From NCBI GenBank assembly GCA_032622095.1, contig CP136064.1, positions 220,364,205 to 220,428,204 on the forward strand: a stretch of 64,000 nucleotides of DNA, in the 5' to 3' direction. Of this stretch, positions 31,836 through 42,715 are shown one piece after another (position 1 is the stretch's first letter; the number at the start of each line of letters is the position of its first letter). The notes under the pieces were generated by a model. That model saw only the letters and a list, made by a program, of their open reading frames with translations. It made no database searches and was not told the origin of the DNA. The translations under genes and the position numbers were made by a program. Source of the DNA: Siphonodentalium dalli. Taxonomy: Eukaryota; Mollusca; Scaphopoda; Gadilida; Siphonodentaliidae.

Positions 31836-32297
31836 GTATAGATGTTGGTCAAGTCATAGATAAGTTGGGTACTGATTGTTCTCAGAGTAAAGAATAATAA
31901 GGAGCGTTCTAGTTAGTCTATTCCTGATATGGTAATACAACGAGCGTCAGATATGTAGAGGATAAACATGTTTTTTCTGGTGTGATTTGGGACGATTATC
32001 GGTGGAGTTTTGAGATGGAAAATACAGTTTTAAATACCGGCGCAGCGTGTAGCCGGTAAAACGGAATTTTTTTCCCGGGCACATATGCCAGGGTGGGTGG
32101 GTGGTCGATATGACCAACAAACAATTTTTTCCGCAACTCAAAAATATTATACAAACAGTAGAGCCTGTAGCCCATGCTAATGGATTGAATTTTGAAATCC
32201 AAGATGGCTGCTGGCAGCCATGTCTTTTTTGACCGAATGACCCCAAAATGACTCGTTCCTATTTACATGTCAATGTTAACATCCATGACTAATAGTG

Positions 32298-32562
32298 TGC
32301 ACTGAAATTCATATACAGCTGTTTACAGTGAATTCCCCCCCCCCCCCGCAAATCTCTGTTTTAGTGTTAAAAGGGGGTGGGTGTCAAAAAATGGTCGGAA
32401 AAAACTGCCGAAAACGGAAAAAAAATGGACGCGGGGGTGGGTGGGTCCCAACAAGGGTCGAAAGTAAAAAATCAGCATACGTGCCTGCAAATTTTTTCCG
32501 ACTCCCCCCTGACTTGCGGGGGGGAATTCACTGTAAACAGCTGTATATGAATTTCTGTGCAT
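32298..32562. mobile_element. Young MITE with long near-perfect arms
   Basis: Left TGCACTGAAATTCATATACA.. and right ..TGTATATGAATTTCTGTGCA form an inverted repeat that also covers CAGCTGTTTACAGTGAATTC, a C-run and GCAA, about 60 bp per arm, with almost no arm differences apart from C-run length. The length is about 265 bp. The mirror-image frames on the two strands (both starting in ..EIHIQLFTVNS / HRNSYTAVYSE) are produced by the arms. It is nested in the 4.6-kb element. No target duplication was clear. Confidence 0.8.
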
Positions 32563-32569
32563 ATTATTT

Positions 32570-32670
32570 GTGATGGATTGTATAGAACATTCTGTACTAT
32601 ACTATAGTCTGGGGCATATCAAACAAAATGGCCGCCATGTCAGACGCCATTTTTTCTGGAGTCTGTCTTT
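32570..32670 (+). repeat. Dispersed repeat fragment with ATGGCCGCC motif
   Basis: 'cattctgtactatactatag', 'ggcatatcaa.caaaatgg' and 'cagacgccat' match 30,415-30,500 ('cattctgtacttcatgtata', 'gcatatcaagcaaaatggtc', 'agacgccatcttgtctgg'). A partial duplication within the element, related to the 8.1-8.7 kb motif repeat. Confidence 0.55.
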
Positions 32671-33975
32671 TCTAGTTAGCATCCGGAAAACAGAATCCGG
32701 CTTTTAAGTTTGTACTCTGTGACCTTTTGACCTGGTTGACCTTGATCAGATATTCACAACCACATACACCCCCGTTGTATATAGAAATGCACGCCATTTC
32801 GTTTGGTATATAACATGTCGCCACTACATGTATTTAAATGCACTTCCGGGGGTGCAAGCGCATTAAGAAAATCTTATGTGGACACACCAACTGAGACCCT
32901 ATACAGCCACGTCCCTATCCATCAAAGATTTACACTGTTTAATTTTCCCCTACCATGTACAGTTCCGGGCCTATATTATTGAAAATATCCTACTATATAC
33001 AAGGCATGTATTATCATGAAACTAAAACACAAACAAACATACGAATACGCCCACCCATGTGCACACACCCCTCCCCCGCCCACCAACACACATAACGACA
33101 AAGAAACATCTGCCATGTGCAGACCTGTCCGAAAGATAATGGTATATTCCATATAATGGGGATATTTTACTAGCTCAAGTCCTAAAGTACGTGCCATTCT
33201 ACGGATTTTCTTTCGTGCACGCGAATCCGAACTGGCGGAACCAGCTTCACAAATGATTTAAGGAAATGTTAGGCGGTCTGCATCCTATATGGACCATACC
33301 GCCGTCAACAATTCATAAGTGAATAACTGACAAAATTGATAGCTTTTATAATGAAGTATGACTTAATATATATTACATAATTATTATAATAATTGAAAAT
33401 CGATTCATTAGAATGCGTGACTGACATTGAGTGATTATCAGTACTAATTCACCGACAAAAACAGTCAAAATGCGAAATATATAATCCGTATCTTTGACAT
33501 CCCAACTCCGGTTTGGCGACATCTTATTGCAGTGTCGATCCGCGGCTTTGACCCCCATAATTATGGTGGGTACCTACACTTGATCGCGGTTATTGATTTT
33601 TTTCTTCTTTACGAATCGCACTGTATGGTGGAACAACTTAAGGTTACTCGAACATATATTTTCTATTGATACACGCATTTTCCGCCGTTAGCGGCGGCTA
33701 ATTATACCTCAAACGAACTATCTAACGTCAAAAGTGTCTAGGATTTATGATAAAAACGGATATGAGCCGGAATGTCCATTAAATGTAGCGGGGCGACAGC
33801 AAGCTATCATAATGAGGGAACATTACGCTTTACGAATTTTGTTTTAAATAGTGGATAGCAACATCAACCGGGCGATAAATACATTCATCTGAGGGAGGAT
33901 ATGTTCATTTATCAAAAACCACATGGTCCGGTTTCGTGATACCTTCCGGGTTGGTGATATCAGGTACACGGGTTG

Positions 33976-34725
33976 AACTTTGTGCATAGCATATATGGTC
34001 ATGTAGTAGCATCGTTTGGTGTCATAATTAAAACGTTCAACCCTTCAAATGAATTCGTAGAAAACACCTGTATTTGTGATTGCCACAGTATAGTTGTAAA
34101 CATTATATTGAAGGAACTTGTCCATATCTGAGCAACGCTCACGCGCGAATGAATCAACTGTGACACGATAACACCAGTCGGCAGTCGCCACGTAGACACG
34201 CCCTCACTCGAGATAATTTACAGCTCCACCCTTTGATTGATTGTTTGACAATTCTAAACCGCGATGAAGAAAAGACGGATTCGTCATCTCAAGTTTAGCC
34301 TCGGTAAAGCTGGTTTAGCTGGACCGCCGAATTAGATGGTTTAGTTGCTGGTTTAAGCTTATAAAACGCAGACAAATTATCGATATTGACAAAAACTTAT
34401 CCCCGCACGCTGTATAGGTGTGAGTGCTTGTCGCTTATAAATTTCCAATCAAAATATGGTCGCTGTCGTAATTATTGATTTTCGCAATCAATAAAACGAG
34501 GCGGTCCGCATTAGGAAGTACGATTAATTATATCGACGATACAGAGACACTACTGCTAAACCAACGGTCTGGCTGGACCAGGTTTAAACCAAAGATGACG
34601 AATGCATCACTTAAACCTGCGTTCGCGGGTTTAAACCACGGATTTTGCTGACTCACGGCGGTTTAAACCTAGAGGTTTACGTAGACCAGGTTTAAACCGG
34701 AGATGACGAATCGGGCCACTGGGTC
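33976..34725 (+). repeat. Right half of the split 1.4-kb dispersed repeat
   Basis: It continues the repeat interrupted at 29,400 and aligns with 47,339-48,103: 'tgtgcatagcatatatggtc', 'agtagcatcgttt', 'ttcgtagaaaacacc', 'gtatttgtgattgccaca', 'acacgccctcactcgagata', 'caattctaaaccgcgatgaa' and the GTTTAAACC element. The two copies diverge beyond 'cgggccactg' (34,720 and 48,099). Confidence 0.85.
34276..34714. mobile_element. GTTTAAACC-family element, copy within the split repeat
   Basis: The left end CGGATTCGTCATCTC and the right end GAGATGACGAATCGG are inverted repeats. The interior has GTTTAAACC palindromes near both ends ('gaccaggtttaaaccaaaga', 'gcgggtttaaaccacggatt', 'ggcggtttaaacctagaggt'). 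Length about 440 bp, no coding. Because it also occurs at the same place in the 47-kb copy, it predates duplication of the host repeat. Confidence 0.65.
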
Positions 34726-35456
34726 TATATATAAACAGGGATTAGGAAAATTTCGGAAATGAAAATACGCTGAATGATGATGTCTCAGTCGGCTGAGCCG
34801 CCATATTTCGTCAGCCACGAACGTCGCGACTGAGCCGGCTATGATAGCTAACCAGCCACGAAATTGGTTGAGCCAGCCGCGAAAACTATTTGTCGTGGCT
34901 TCGGGGTCTAATTGGTGTCCTGTAACCTATATTTTGATTTGTCGTATTATTTCGTGTAAAACAGTTTGTTGTATAATTACGGAAATTAAATTACAGCTTC
35001 TGAAAATGATACCTGATGTCTTAGTTATATTACTAATCTTGGAAAATATCCACAGAAAAACATTGGATGTCACCCTTTGTGTTATATTGTGGGAATAGGA
35101 CATTAATCTTCGTTCTACTACAATTTCCTAAAATAACTCCCATCGTGTGAAACCCGAAACGTGTTGTCCGCGAAATATCCCCATAGCTCCTGTCATCTCG
35201 CCAGAACAGCGATACTATGTATACCCGGAGGGCGCAATAATTTAATAACTGAAGATTGACGCCTGTGTGGTGCGATAATATTTTTCAACGTGGCACTGTA
35301 AAATCAAGATCAAAGATCTTCCGGGCGGAATGAGTACATGCAGAAGATGGCATTAGCTTCATTTTTTTAAATTCATCAATAATAGCTCAATGATGTGAAG
35401 GTTATTCATTCTGCATTCCCACAAGAGTCATATACTGTTTTCTGTATCAAGCCCAG
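34726..35456. other. No gene seen
   Basis: A CpG-rich patch with repeated 'gagccggct / gagccgcc / cagccacgaa' phrases occurs at 34,785-34,890. The plus frame 34,841-35,098 is unassigned. Confidence 0.25.
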
Positions 35457-35654
35457 ATGATTTTTGTTTTGATTTTAATATTTCCGACGGTGCTTCAAGG
35501 CAAAACAACTCCCACGGATGGTTGTGCAGTTTCCAAGAAAGTTTCCCGCAGTATGTCCATTCACCAACCTCATGCTGGAATTTATACAAAGTTTTATGAG
35601 GTCTCTGCCTCGGTGGTTAATCTTATTATCTCTACTCGCATACACGTTAATTGA
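35457..35654 (+). CDS. Candidate signal-peptide exon, unassigned
   Basis: An ATG opens MIFVLILIFPTVLQGKTTPT, which has the layout of a secretory signal with likely cleavage after LQG, followed by a short polar segment with one cysteine and a stop at 35,652. 'tttctgtatcaagcccag' immediately precedes the ATG and could be an acceptor or untranslated leader. An overlapping frame (35,518-35,874) continues with hydrophobic residues, and AATAAA follows at 35,874. I do not recognise either; a frame-shifted or spliced small secreted protein is possible. Confidence 0.25.
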   Translation: MIFVLILIFPTVLQGKTTPTDGCAVSKKVSRSMSIHQPHAGIYTKFYEVSASVVNLIISTRIHVN

Positions 35655-36240
35655 TTATCTGTCGTATACTCGAGGGTGTAGGCATTTGTATGGTGATATT
35701 TTTGTGCGATATCGAGTTCCTCACATGTCACCTGTCCTCATGCTTAAATCGCCCGGTATAATAAAGCTCCCTCTAGCAGAATATTTGGACAGGTCTCCCA
35801 CTAAAAGTTTGAGATTATCTTCCCCACCAGCCTTTTGCGCTGATGAGTTCTGGTGCACACTATTGTGGAGCTAAATAAATATTATTCGGTGTTCTGAACA
35901 AATGCTTTGGCCAAATAATATTTCGCTTTTGGTATCCATTACATGTATGCCTTGCATACGACTACTACGGATATATACAACGGTCCCACTCATCTTTTTG
36001 TTTTCTCCATGTGTTGTGTCCATTTGGTATCACGGTACAGAAACGTGCGATTCGTCATTATATACCCATGTGTCCATTATAGCTACGCACGATATAATAT
36101 TTTCTGAGAAATTTGTCTACAAAGGTTTCACCGCCCAATTTGTTTTGACCAATCGAATCGTGGATTCCGTAAATATTCCAACATACATTGTATACTCGTG
36201 CAAATATGCACATAATCGACATATAGCGCGAAATAACTAT
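35655..36240. other. Unassigned open frames
   Basis: Two plus-strand frames (to 35,874 and 35,902-36,249) have no domain similarity that I can see. AATAAA at 35,874-35,879 could be a polyadenylation signal for the upstream candidate. Confidence 0.2.
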
Positions 36241-36480
36241 ATAATGTGATTATTTGATTCTGAAATAAGCAGATAATGGACTCATATACCCGTTATTTCG
36301 TTTTATGGCGCGGGCCAAACTGAAAAGTGGTGAGTTGAGTTATTTGTGTTATTGTCAGAACATAGCTGCTCAGAATCGACTCATTGTGAGTCGATACTGT
36401 GACTTAAACGCTCTCATTTTCAGCACAATATCGACTCAAAATTAGGCAATTCTAAGCAGATTACTTACCTGAAACAAGTT
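36241..36480 (+). repeat. Dispersed repeat of about 240 bp, copy 1
   Basis: 'ataatgtgattatttgattc', 'gcagataatgg', 'ttatttcgttttatggcgcg', 'gacttaaacgctctcatttt', 'atatcgactcaaaatta' and 'gcaattctaagcagattac' match the reverse complement of 49,487-49,730. It contains the internal palindrome ATCGACTCATTGTGAGTCGAT. Confidence 0.65.
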
Positions 36481-37427
36481 AAATTATAGGCAGATAATGT
36501 GCGGTTTTTCGGAGAACAGGCTGAAGTATTCCAAAAAAGAAAAAATTTAGTTCACTTTTTGTGAAACTGCAATTCAATATGTGTTCGAATGTGTTAGACG
36601 TCATATTAGAAAAATGCGTTAGAAGCCGGGATGATGGAAACGTTTGCTAAATTATGAGATTATCATTAGAATTGAAAGGTTTCAAGCAAAATATGATTGT
36701 GAGAACTGTTTGAGATATGCCACGTGACACAGAATTAAGTCATGTCAAAATTATTGTTCATATGCAGTAGGGACGCAGTAGTTAAAATAGTGCACATGCC
36801 ATCCCTTGAATGTGTTACCAGAGTAAATAGAGCAAAATACAATGACATTTTGTTATCTAGCTGCCATCTTGACATCCACCATGTATTAAGGTAATCATTG
36901 TTGATGCTAATGGGTCAGAGTATCCACATATAATGGTCCCTCTCAGTTTCTGTACAAAGTTATGCCCACATCCTTTAAAAAACATGGCTAGAATCCCAAA
37001 AGGAGTTTTTAGAAACATCCCATGCTGCATCCTTTAAATTGAAATTCCCAATTAGCAATGGTTCGTTTGGCCAACATTGGGTTATCGTTGTGTGCCATAT
37101 GCGACAATCGACGACGATGGGCCACTGTTGGTCCGATGTACACAAATACAATGAATGTATTTCGTATACACAAATGCTCCAGCAACTTATAATTATCTAC
37201 CGTAGCTTGTTGCTAATCAGTATCAATAAGTATTAATTCAGCACTGTGTTTTTTGTTTATAGTGTACCAAAATTTCTAAGTTTTTTTTCTAGTTAATTAG
37301 ATCTCTCAATTGAGAAATTAATCGGCTTATGAATTATATGCATGCGTTTTGGCCACGATGCATTGTATACCAGCACCGCATACATAAAACAGGGGCGGAA
37401 AATTGTATAACTTTGATCGATTTTATA
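36481..37427. other. No gene seen
   Basis: AT-rich, nothing recognised apart from 'tggccaacattggg' and 'gggccactgttggtccgatg' near 37,070-37,140, which resemble the CCAACGTTGG-type repeat at 38.7 kb. Confidence 0.25.
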
Positions 37428-37439
37428 AAGACGATTCAT

Positions 37440-37796
37440 TGATTGATTGATTGATTGACTGATATGATTGATTTTGGTTTAATGTCGCTTTCAGCAACTA
37501 AGGTGATGATATTTCGGCAACTATAAGGCCATATCGCGACATTGCCAGTTTTACTTGTGGAGAAAATCCGCACACTTACGGCTAATCTAACAGTGTGATT
37601 TCAATAGCTGGTAAACTCGTCGACCATGTGCGGCAAACCACCGGCCATCGACGAGTAACTGGAAACTCCACCACATAACGATTTCGAGTTACAAAGTCCA
37701 CGATTGAAACATGTGGATGTGAACCCTTATCGCCAGCGCTGGAAGACGATACGACTTGGAGTTCTACCCTTACCGACTGAGCCACCGAGCCCCCCT
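37440..37796 (-). mobile_element. tRNA-derived SINE with target-site duplications
   Basis: On the minus strand the head reads GGGCTCGGTGGCTCAGTCGG, containing a perfect RNA polymerase III A box (TGGCTCAGTCGG). GGGTTCACATCC, a B-box variant, follows about 50 nt later. The body contains 'gcgacattaaacc' and the tail is (AATC/ATCA)n. The element is bounded by 12-bp direct repeats, AAGACGATTCAT (37,428-37,439) and AAGTCGATTCAT (37,797-37,808), differing at one base. This layout is typical of SINEs seen in molluscs. The tRNA head is not a functional tRNA gene. Confidence 0.88.
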
Positions 37797-37808
37797 AAGT
37801 CGATTCAT

Positions 37809-38690
37809 TGGGAAAAAATAATTATATATATAGTATACTATAGCTTGATGAATGTCTTCAACGGTCAATGGGATCATCAGACATATAACATGTTACTTTG
37901 GTTGCCTCTGGGTAATTGACTCGTTCCATACAAAATGAATTTTCTAATTCAGTTATAACAGTTTATATTGGAACGGTATAACAGGCCCCTGGGGAAAATA
38001 CAAAAATACCAATATAGAATATACCAGTCACTGATATAGGCTATATTGGTATTTTAATATTTTTTGTTTTATTAATATAAACATTCACCAACATGTTCGT
38101 CATGCAACTCCAAGTAGATTGCACAAGGCTCAAATTTAGGCTAAGCAGTGTAATTTAAATTATTTTATCGGTCGAATTCATCTTTGTATTCATGTATGCT
38201 GGTGGGAACAGTCGTTTATATATGTATATGTTGGCAACTAAAATTTGAGTGAATTATTTCATATGGAAATATCATGATGGTTCTTGTCAGTCGTACATAG
38301 CCTCGATAGATACGTTTACAATTTATTTGTTTACAAGTTATGTCTTGATGTCTAAAGTGGAGAGATTGGAATGGACCGGTAATCAACCCACCGATTCCTA
38401 ATTCGCATGATTGTGCGGATGATCTGAGAGAAGATGCAGTTACATTGAATTCCTGTCTAAATGCGTAGCAAATTAACCAGGAGAGAAGATGATTATCAGT
38501 GGGAAATAACGTTTGTCAGCCGTGTGGGATCATTTAGCCTGAAACAGAAGCACCAGCTCGGGATTCTGGATTGTTTTGTAGTCAGAATTTGGAACATTCC
38601 TTAATTCAATTAATGAAATTGTTAGCAATGGTCTATGTGGGGATCCCCGAACAGGAATAGATGACATGTCAATACAGTGGCCTAACATGG
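37809..38690. other. No gene seen
   Basis: AT-rich DNA; a short inverted repeat 'ataccaatatag..tatattggtat' lies at about 38,006-38,054. Otherwise nothing. Confidence 0.25.
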
Positions 38691-38694
38691 AATG

Positions 38695-38920
38695 CCCAAC
38701 CTATGATCATCTGAGAATGGCCCAATGTCGTGGTATCGGCATTGGCCTGCAGTGGAGTCGCCAATGTTGGCCCAGCTAAGGGCGGATTATCAAAAAGCCA
38801 ATTGGTCAACATTGCCAGTCAATGTTCACCCAACAAACCTTGAACATCTCGGCCCAACGTTGGTCCAACAAACTGAGCCATTGGCCCAACGTTGCCCCAA
38901 TAATGTATTGCTACCTGGGT
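38695..38920. repeat. Degenerate CCAACGTTGG-type minisatellite
   Basis: Phrases 'gccaatgttggcccagcta', 'ggtcaacattgccagtcaat', 'cggcccaacgttggtccaac' and 'ttggcccaacgttgccccaa' recur every 20-45 bp. The 71-codon frame at 38,725-38,940 is created by the repeat. Confidence 0.6.
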
Positions 38921-38940
38921 ATACATGGCTCATAAGGTAG

Positions 38941-39675
38941 TGGAACCACCAGAATAGAATATTTAGTTGTCAGTTGACTAACTCATATGTTTAATAACCA
39001 AGTGAGTCACGATTTTATAACTTTTCGGAACAGTAGAAAATAATATATGATATATATGACAAATCAACATTCTCAACCATTATGAACAACAGGAACTGAT
39101 CTAGAAAATTAGTGAAAAATAGGGATATCTTCTATTTAAGGCGGCCATGCTGTGGCTATCTTCGACGAGGAGTTCCTATTTTGCACATAAAAGGTGCCAT
39201 TGTGTCTTAGCTTCAGGCAAATATATACATTTGACAAGATTGCCTCTATAATTTGCATCAAACTGACTTAATTGCTCGTCTGAAAAAAGGTGGCCATTCT
39301 TGACGCCATATTGCATGGTGTCTGTGGTGATTAAATCAGTGGATATAATAACTGGGCGTGTTTTTAAGTGCGCGGCGATATACTAATCGATAAAATAATT
39401 CAGTTAGAATATTGTGCTAACATGCAGTTATGTATGGTATAATATTCAAACTGGAGACATATTTGAGAAAAAAATTCAACTGATATTATATGAATTAAAA
39501 ATGAAAAGGCTTTATAAATATAAGAGTTCAATGTATAGTTATTTAGTATTTTACAGAGGGTATTTCGCTGCTGTGGCCATTGGAGCCTATTTAGTGTGAA
39601 CCGCTTCGCTATACCCTTCCATAAATCACACAAACTACATTCATTTCTTAAAATATCATACATTTAATTGCTGGC
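38941..39675. other. No gene seen
   Basis: Open frames on both strands at 39,400-39,663 have no recognisable domain. 'aggcggccatgctgtgg' and 'aaggtggccattcttgacg' at 39,141 and 39,289 recall the ATGGCCGCC-type repeat motif. Confidence 0.25.
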
Positions 39676-39678
39676 TAC

Positions 39679-39880
39679 TTATTACCCTTATTATTTATGT
39701 GGGCAGTAGCCTCTATACGGGCGCCTGCGGCGCATAAGATACTATGGGTGGCGGGATGGGGTGGTGGGTGGGATCTTATTACCCTTATTATTTATGTGGG
39801 CAGTAGCCTCTATACGGGCGCCTGCGGCGCATAATTTACTATGGGTGGCGGGATGGGGTGGTGGGTGGGATTTTATTACA
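39679..39880 (-). repeat. Minisatellite of about 98 bp, two units (locus 1)
   Basis: Two direct units ('ttattacccttattatttat', 'gggcagtagcctctatacgg', 'gcgcctgcggcgcataa', 'actatgggtggcgggatggg') start at 39,679 and 39,777. The same unit occurs three times in opposite orientation at 50,873-51,190. Confidence 0.8.
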
Positions 39881-40950
39881 GCATTCTTCAACGTGGATAG
39901 TTCTTTTACGTTATACCAGCTCGGCATAGTTTGACATCAACATAAAACATTTATCGCATGAATAGAACATGTGCAAGAAATTAGCGGCGTTTTCATTCCA
40001 GTAAATTAAATAACACCAGGCTTCATTATCAATCATCATTTCAGTTTCAGTATAAAATGTGCCCAAAATGAGCCCAGTGAAATATTCACTACGTTACCTG
40101 TGTGTCCACTGGCCTGTCAGATAAGATCAACCCTCGTCCGAAATAGTTATCACAGGTAACACAGGTTGTATATTGTGACCGTCCACCACGTCTTTAACAC
40201 ACACTGATTCACCAATAGATCTTCCTGTCACTAATGCAGCAATACTAATCGATGTTGTCACCATAACACACATTCAGTTTCACACAACTAAGGCTGTTTT
40301 ATCTCTAGAATGTATTCAATAAACATCACGAGTATGACTAAAGAATGGACATATAATCTAAAGCGTTGGTTTTTGCACCGTATTATGGGCGAGTTAACCT
40401 TCCATACATTCAAGTTAATGTTTCGATATTGCACTGATAAATACCCTAGATCATGAAATGAAATAAATCTCTACTCTAGCTACGCCCGTATAGAGAACAT
40501 ACTCAACCTGGGAAGTTTTGGATGTCCTGAAGGTGAATTTTATCATATTGAAAAAGCAACGAAGGGAAATATATATAGCTTATTTTTGCTTCACGTCGCT
40601 TACAGTCGTGGAATTCCGGTAATAAATCTAATGTTTATTACTAGCTCACACAAGTCGCCCAAATCATTTGAACTCGAGTTGGAACCACCATCTACAGTGA
40701 GATTTATTAATAAGGAACGTGTCTTTACTGAGAAATATAATTCCCTATATATATAGTCATATTTTAATTGTTGTAAAGTTCCTGGCAGAACAGTTTATGA
40801 CATCAAAACGATCCCACGATTTTAACTGGTGTAACAAGATATCAACAGGGCGGAGTAAGAGTTTGGAGACACGTGGTACCCGACTCTTACGATCTTATAC
40901 ATGTACGCTACCACCGCAAATATATCTTAAAAGTTAGGCCGTGGCAGCGC
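39881..40950. other. No gene seen
   Basis: No exon, RNA gene or high-identity repeat recognised. Confidence 0.3.
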
Positions 40951-41132
40951 TAACACGACCTGATATATCTAGCTTGAGATCCGCTCTCCGTCTGATGTCA
41001 CCGCTAACATTGTTAAAGATACGAGCGGCGTTGGCGGTGGGCTAACACGATATGATATATCTGGCTTGAGATCCGCTCTCCGTCTGATGTCACCGCTAAC
41101 ATTGTTAAAGATACGGGCGGCGTTGGCGGTGG
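40950..41132. repeat. 92-bp tandem duplication at the end of a foldback element
   Basis: 'taacacga.ctgatatatct.gcttgagatc', 'cgctctccgtctgatgtcac' and 'gttaaagatacg.gcggcgtt' occur twice with a 92-bp period (TTAA at 41,013 and 41,105). The unit covers the left terminus of the TTAA-family element together with its flank. Confidence 0.8.
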
Positions 41133-41631
41133 GTGTGCTGTTAAAATATTCACCTCCGTCAAAAACCGCCATAAACAGAAAGAATAGTAAAATATAGACA
41201 GACTGTGTTCTTATACCAATCATAAATATGACATAAACAGTATTTTATTGTTAATTGTTTTTCCGTTGTTATGTAAACAAAAGCAAAAAACGTAACGTTG
41301 CCTGGCTTTTGTGTAGATCCGGATATGGTAAACATAAAGAGCGTTATTTGTTACTGTTTTCCTGGTATGGAAATAATAGAGCGTTTATATAATTTTTGTG
41401 TGATTAACCAATAGAATTGCGCTGTGTTATGTATACAGAAACACAACTTCTGTAACACGAGCAGGCTCTTGTCTACGTACACCATCGTACTTCTTGACGA
41501 CAATATACTATTTACGCGCTGATTATGTTTGGCATATGAACAAAACTATATATATTTTAATATTCCTTCTGTTGATGGCGATTTGAAAAAAATATGAATA
41601 TTTCTGCAACGAACGCCGCCCGTGCCTTTAA
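41105..41631 (+). mobile_element. TTAA-family foldback element, copy 3 (best preserved)
   Basis: Left TTAAAGATACGGGCGGCGTT and right AACGCCGCCCGTGCCTTTAA are inverted repeats with TTAA at the outermost positions, 527 bp in total. It matches 23,972-24,473 in the same orientation and 48,658-49,185 in reverse. The minus strand near the left end reads MIGIRTQSVYILLFFLFMAV; the same stretch is alignable in all four copies. No transposase. Known TTAA-target superfamilies (piggyBac, Kolobok) are possible sources but the termini do not settle it. Confidence 0.8.
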
Positions 41632-41639
41632 CAAAAAGA

Positions 41640-42521
41640 ACTACAACTCTATATGTAACGTACTTACTAAATAACGGGTTTGTCTGATACATTTTACAAC
41701 ACCACAAGTGAGCAACGGTCCTACATAAGTGATATTCTTATTTGGTCGGTGGGCTTGCTGGCGGTTTTGGGTCGCTCTTTAAAATCACTTCTGAACAAGA
41801 ACGCTCTTAAATAAAACGCGTTTTAATCTTAGCGGTGCAAGCAGATGGAGATTAAGTCTCAAGCTATACAGATCAGATATTGTTAGCGCTGTATTCATTC
41901 ACGATGATGTTAACATTGTGATGATCGCGCGCCCACGGCATGTTTTAATAACTACCCATCAATCCACATGGCATGTTTGGAACCCCCCCCCCCAAGTTCT
42001 ACATATTAATGGCCGCTTGCGTCACACTCAGGTCCGGTTCTGGGGTTCAAGATATGTCGATATGGAACACTGTTGATGTGTTCATAATGGAATAGCAAAA
42101 TATCATCACAAATAGCAGTCTCTTTGAAAAGCCGACGAAAATCGTAACGGATGTACGTCTCTAGATTTGTCCATTATATTTCATTTCTACGAAGCGGCAT
42201 TCCCAACATGACGTAATAAACCGTTTCCAAATATGGAGTTCATCTCTTGTGCAGTATATGTTTGTGAGAATCGTAGTATTTAGAAATAGTTATACATGCA
42301 ACAAGATGCGAAAGAACAATCAGTCATGAATATCGTTGACTGATAAAAAATGAAGATGATGTCGCCTATATTGCGATGAGTATAATAAATTATGGATATG
42401 TCGCCTGTATTCAGTTTTCCAACAATAGTTGAGTTGTCAACACGTCATTGGCCTCTGATCTGTGAAGTGATCGCTGATGGTATAACCCACTGAAATCGCA
42501 CATAGTCTGCGCCACTCTCCA
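41640..42521. other. No gene seen
   Basis: Nothing recognised except a C-run near 41,987. Confidence 0.25.
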
Positions 42522-42715
42522 ATGAAATTGAGGGGAAATCCCTCCAATAATAAACTAATTTTAATAGAGAGACCTATAGAGAGGTACATCTATTCAGTGA
42601 CTATTGTTGGCGGAATCATTGCCGTCTGTTTATTTATCACCAAAATAACTCGTCCTGAAAAAGGGAGTAAATGCTTACATTTTTGCGTGTGTCAAACGTT
42701 GTGTTCTCTGAAATG
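42522..42715 (+). CDS. Candidate exon of a single-pass membrane protein
   Basis: An ATG opens a frame with a polar basic start (MKLRGNPSNNKLILIERPIE), then a hydrophobic stretch of about 20 residues (YSVTIVGGIIAVCLFITKIT), then a basic segment and a cysteine cluster (CLHFCVCQTLC). The frame meets CTGAAATG/GTAAGC, a good donor. Layout would fit a type II membrane protein first exon. No family recognised and no second exon found, so this is speculative. Confidence 0.28.

Larger units (their letters stand above)
29401..33975. mobile_element. 4,575-bp TIR element with defined boundaries
   Basis: The left end (29,401-29,451) and the reverse complement of the right end (33,925-33,975) agree at 46 of 51 positions, beginning CACCCCGTGTACCTG and CAACCCGTGTACCTG. 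It is flanked by AACTA (29,396-29,400) and AACTT (33,976-33,980). The uninterrupted repeat at about 47,338 reads GCAAACTATGTG, which is the empty site. Each TIR holds two direct subrepeats of 18 bp (GTATCACC..ACCGG-type). The interior has no recognisable transposase; its longest frame (30,205-30,702, 165 codons) is unassigned. It contains a nested MITE (32.3 kb) and duplicated segments. Superfamily unknown. Confidence 0.85.

Noticed and set aside
32295-32573. Pair of proline/glycine-rich frames on opposite strands
   Set aside because: They are created by the palindromic arms and C/G runs of the MITE.
37700-37796. tRNA gene
   Set aside because: A and B boxes are present, but the sequence cannot form a proper cloverleaf end, continues into a SINE body with tail, and is bounded by target duplications.
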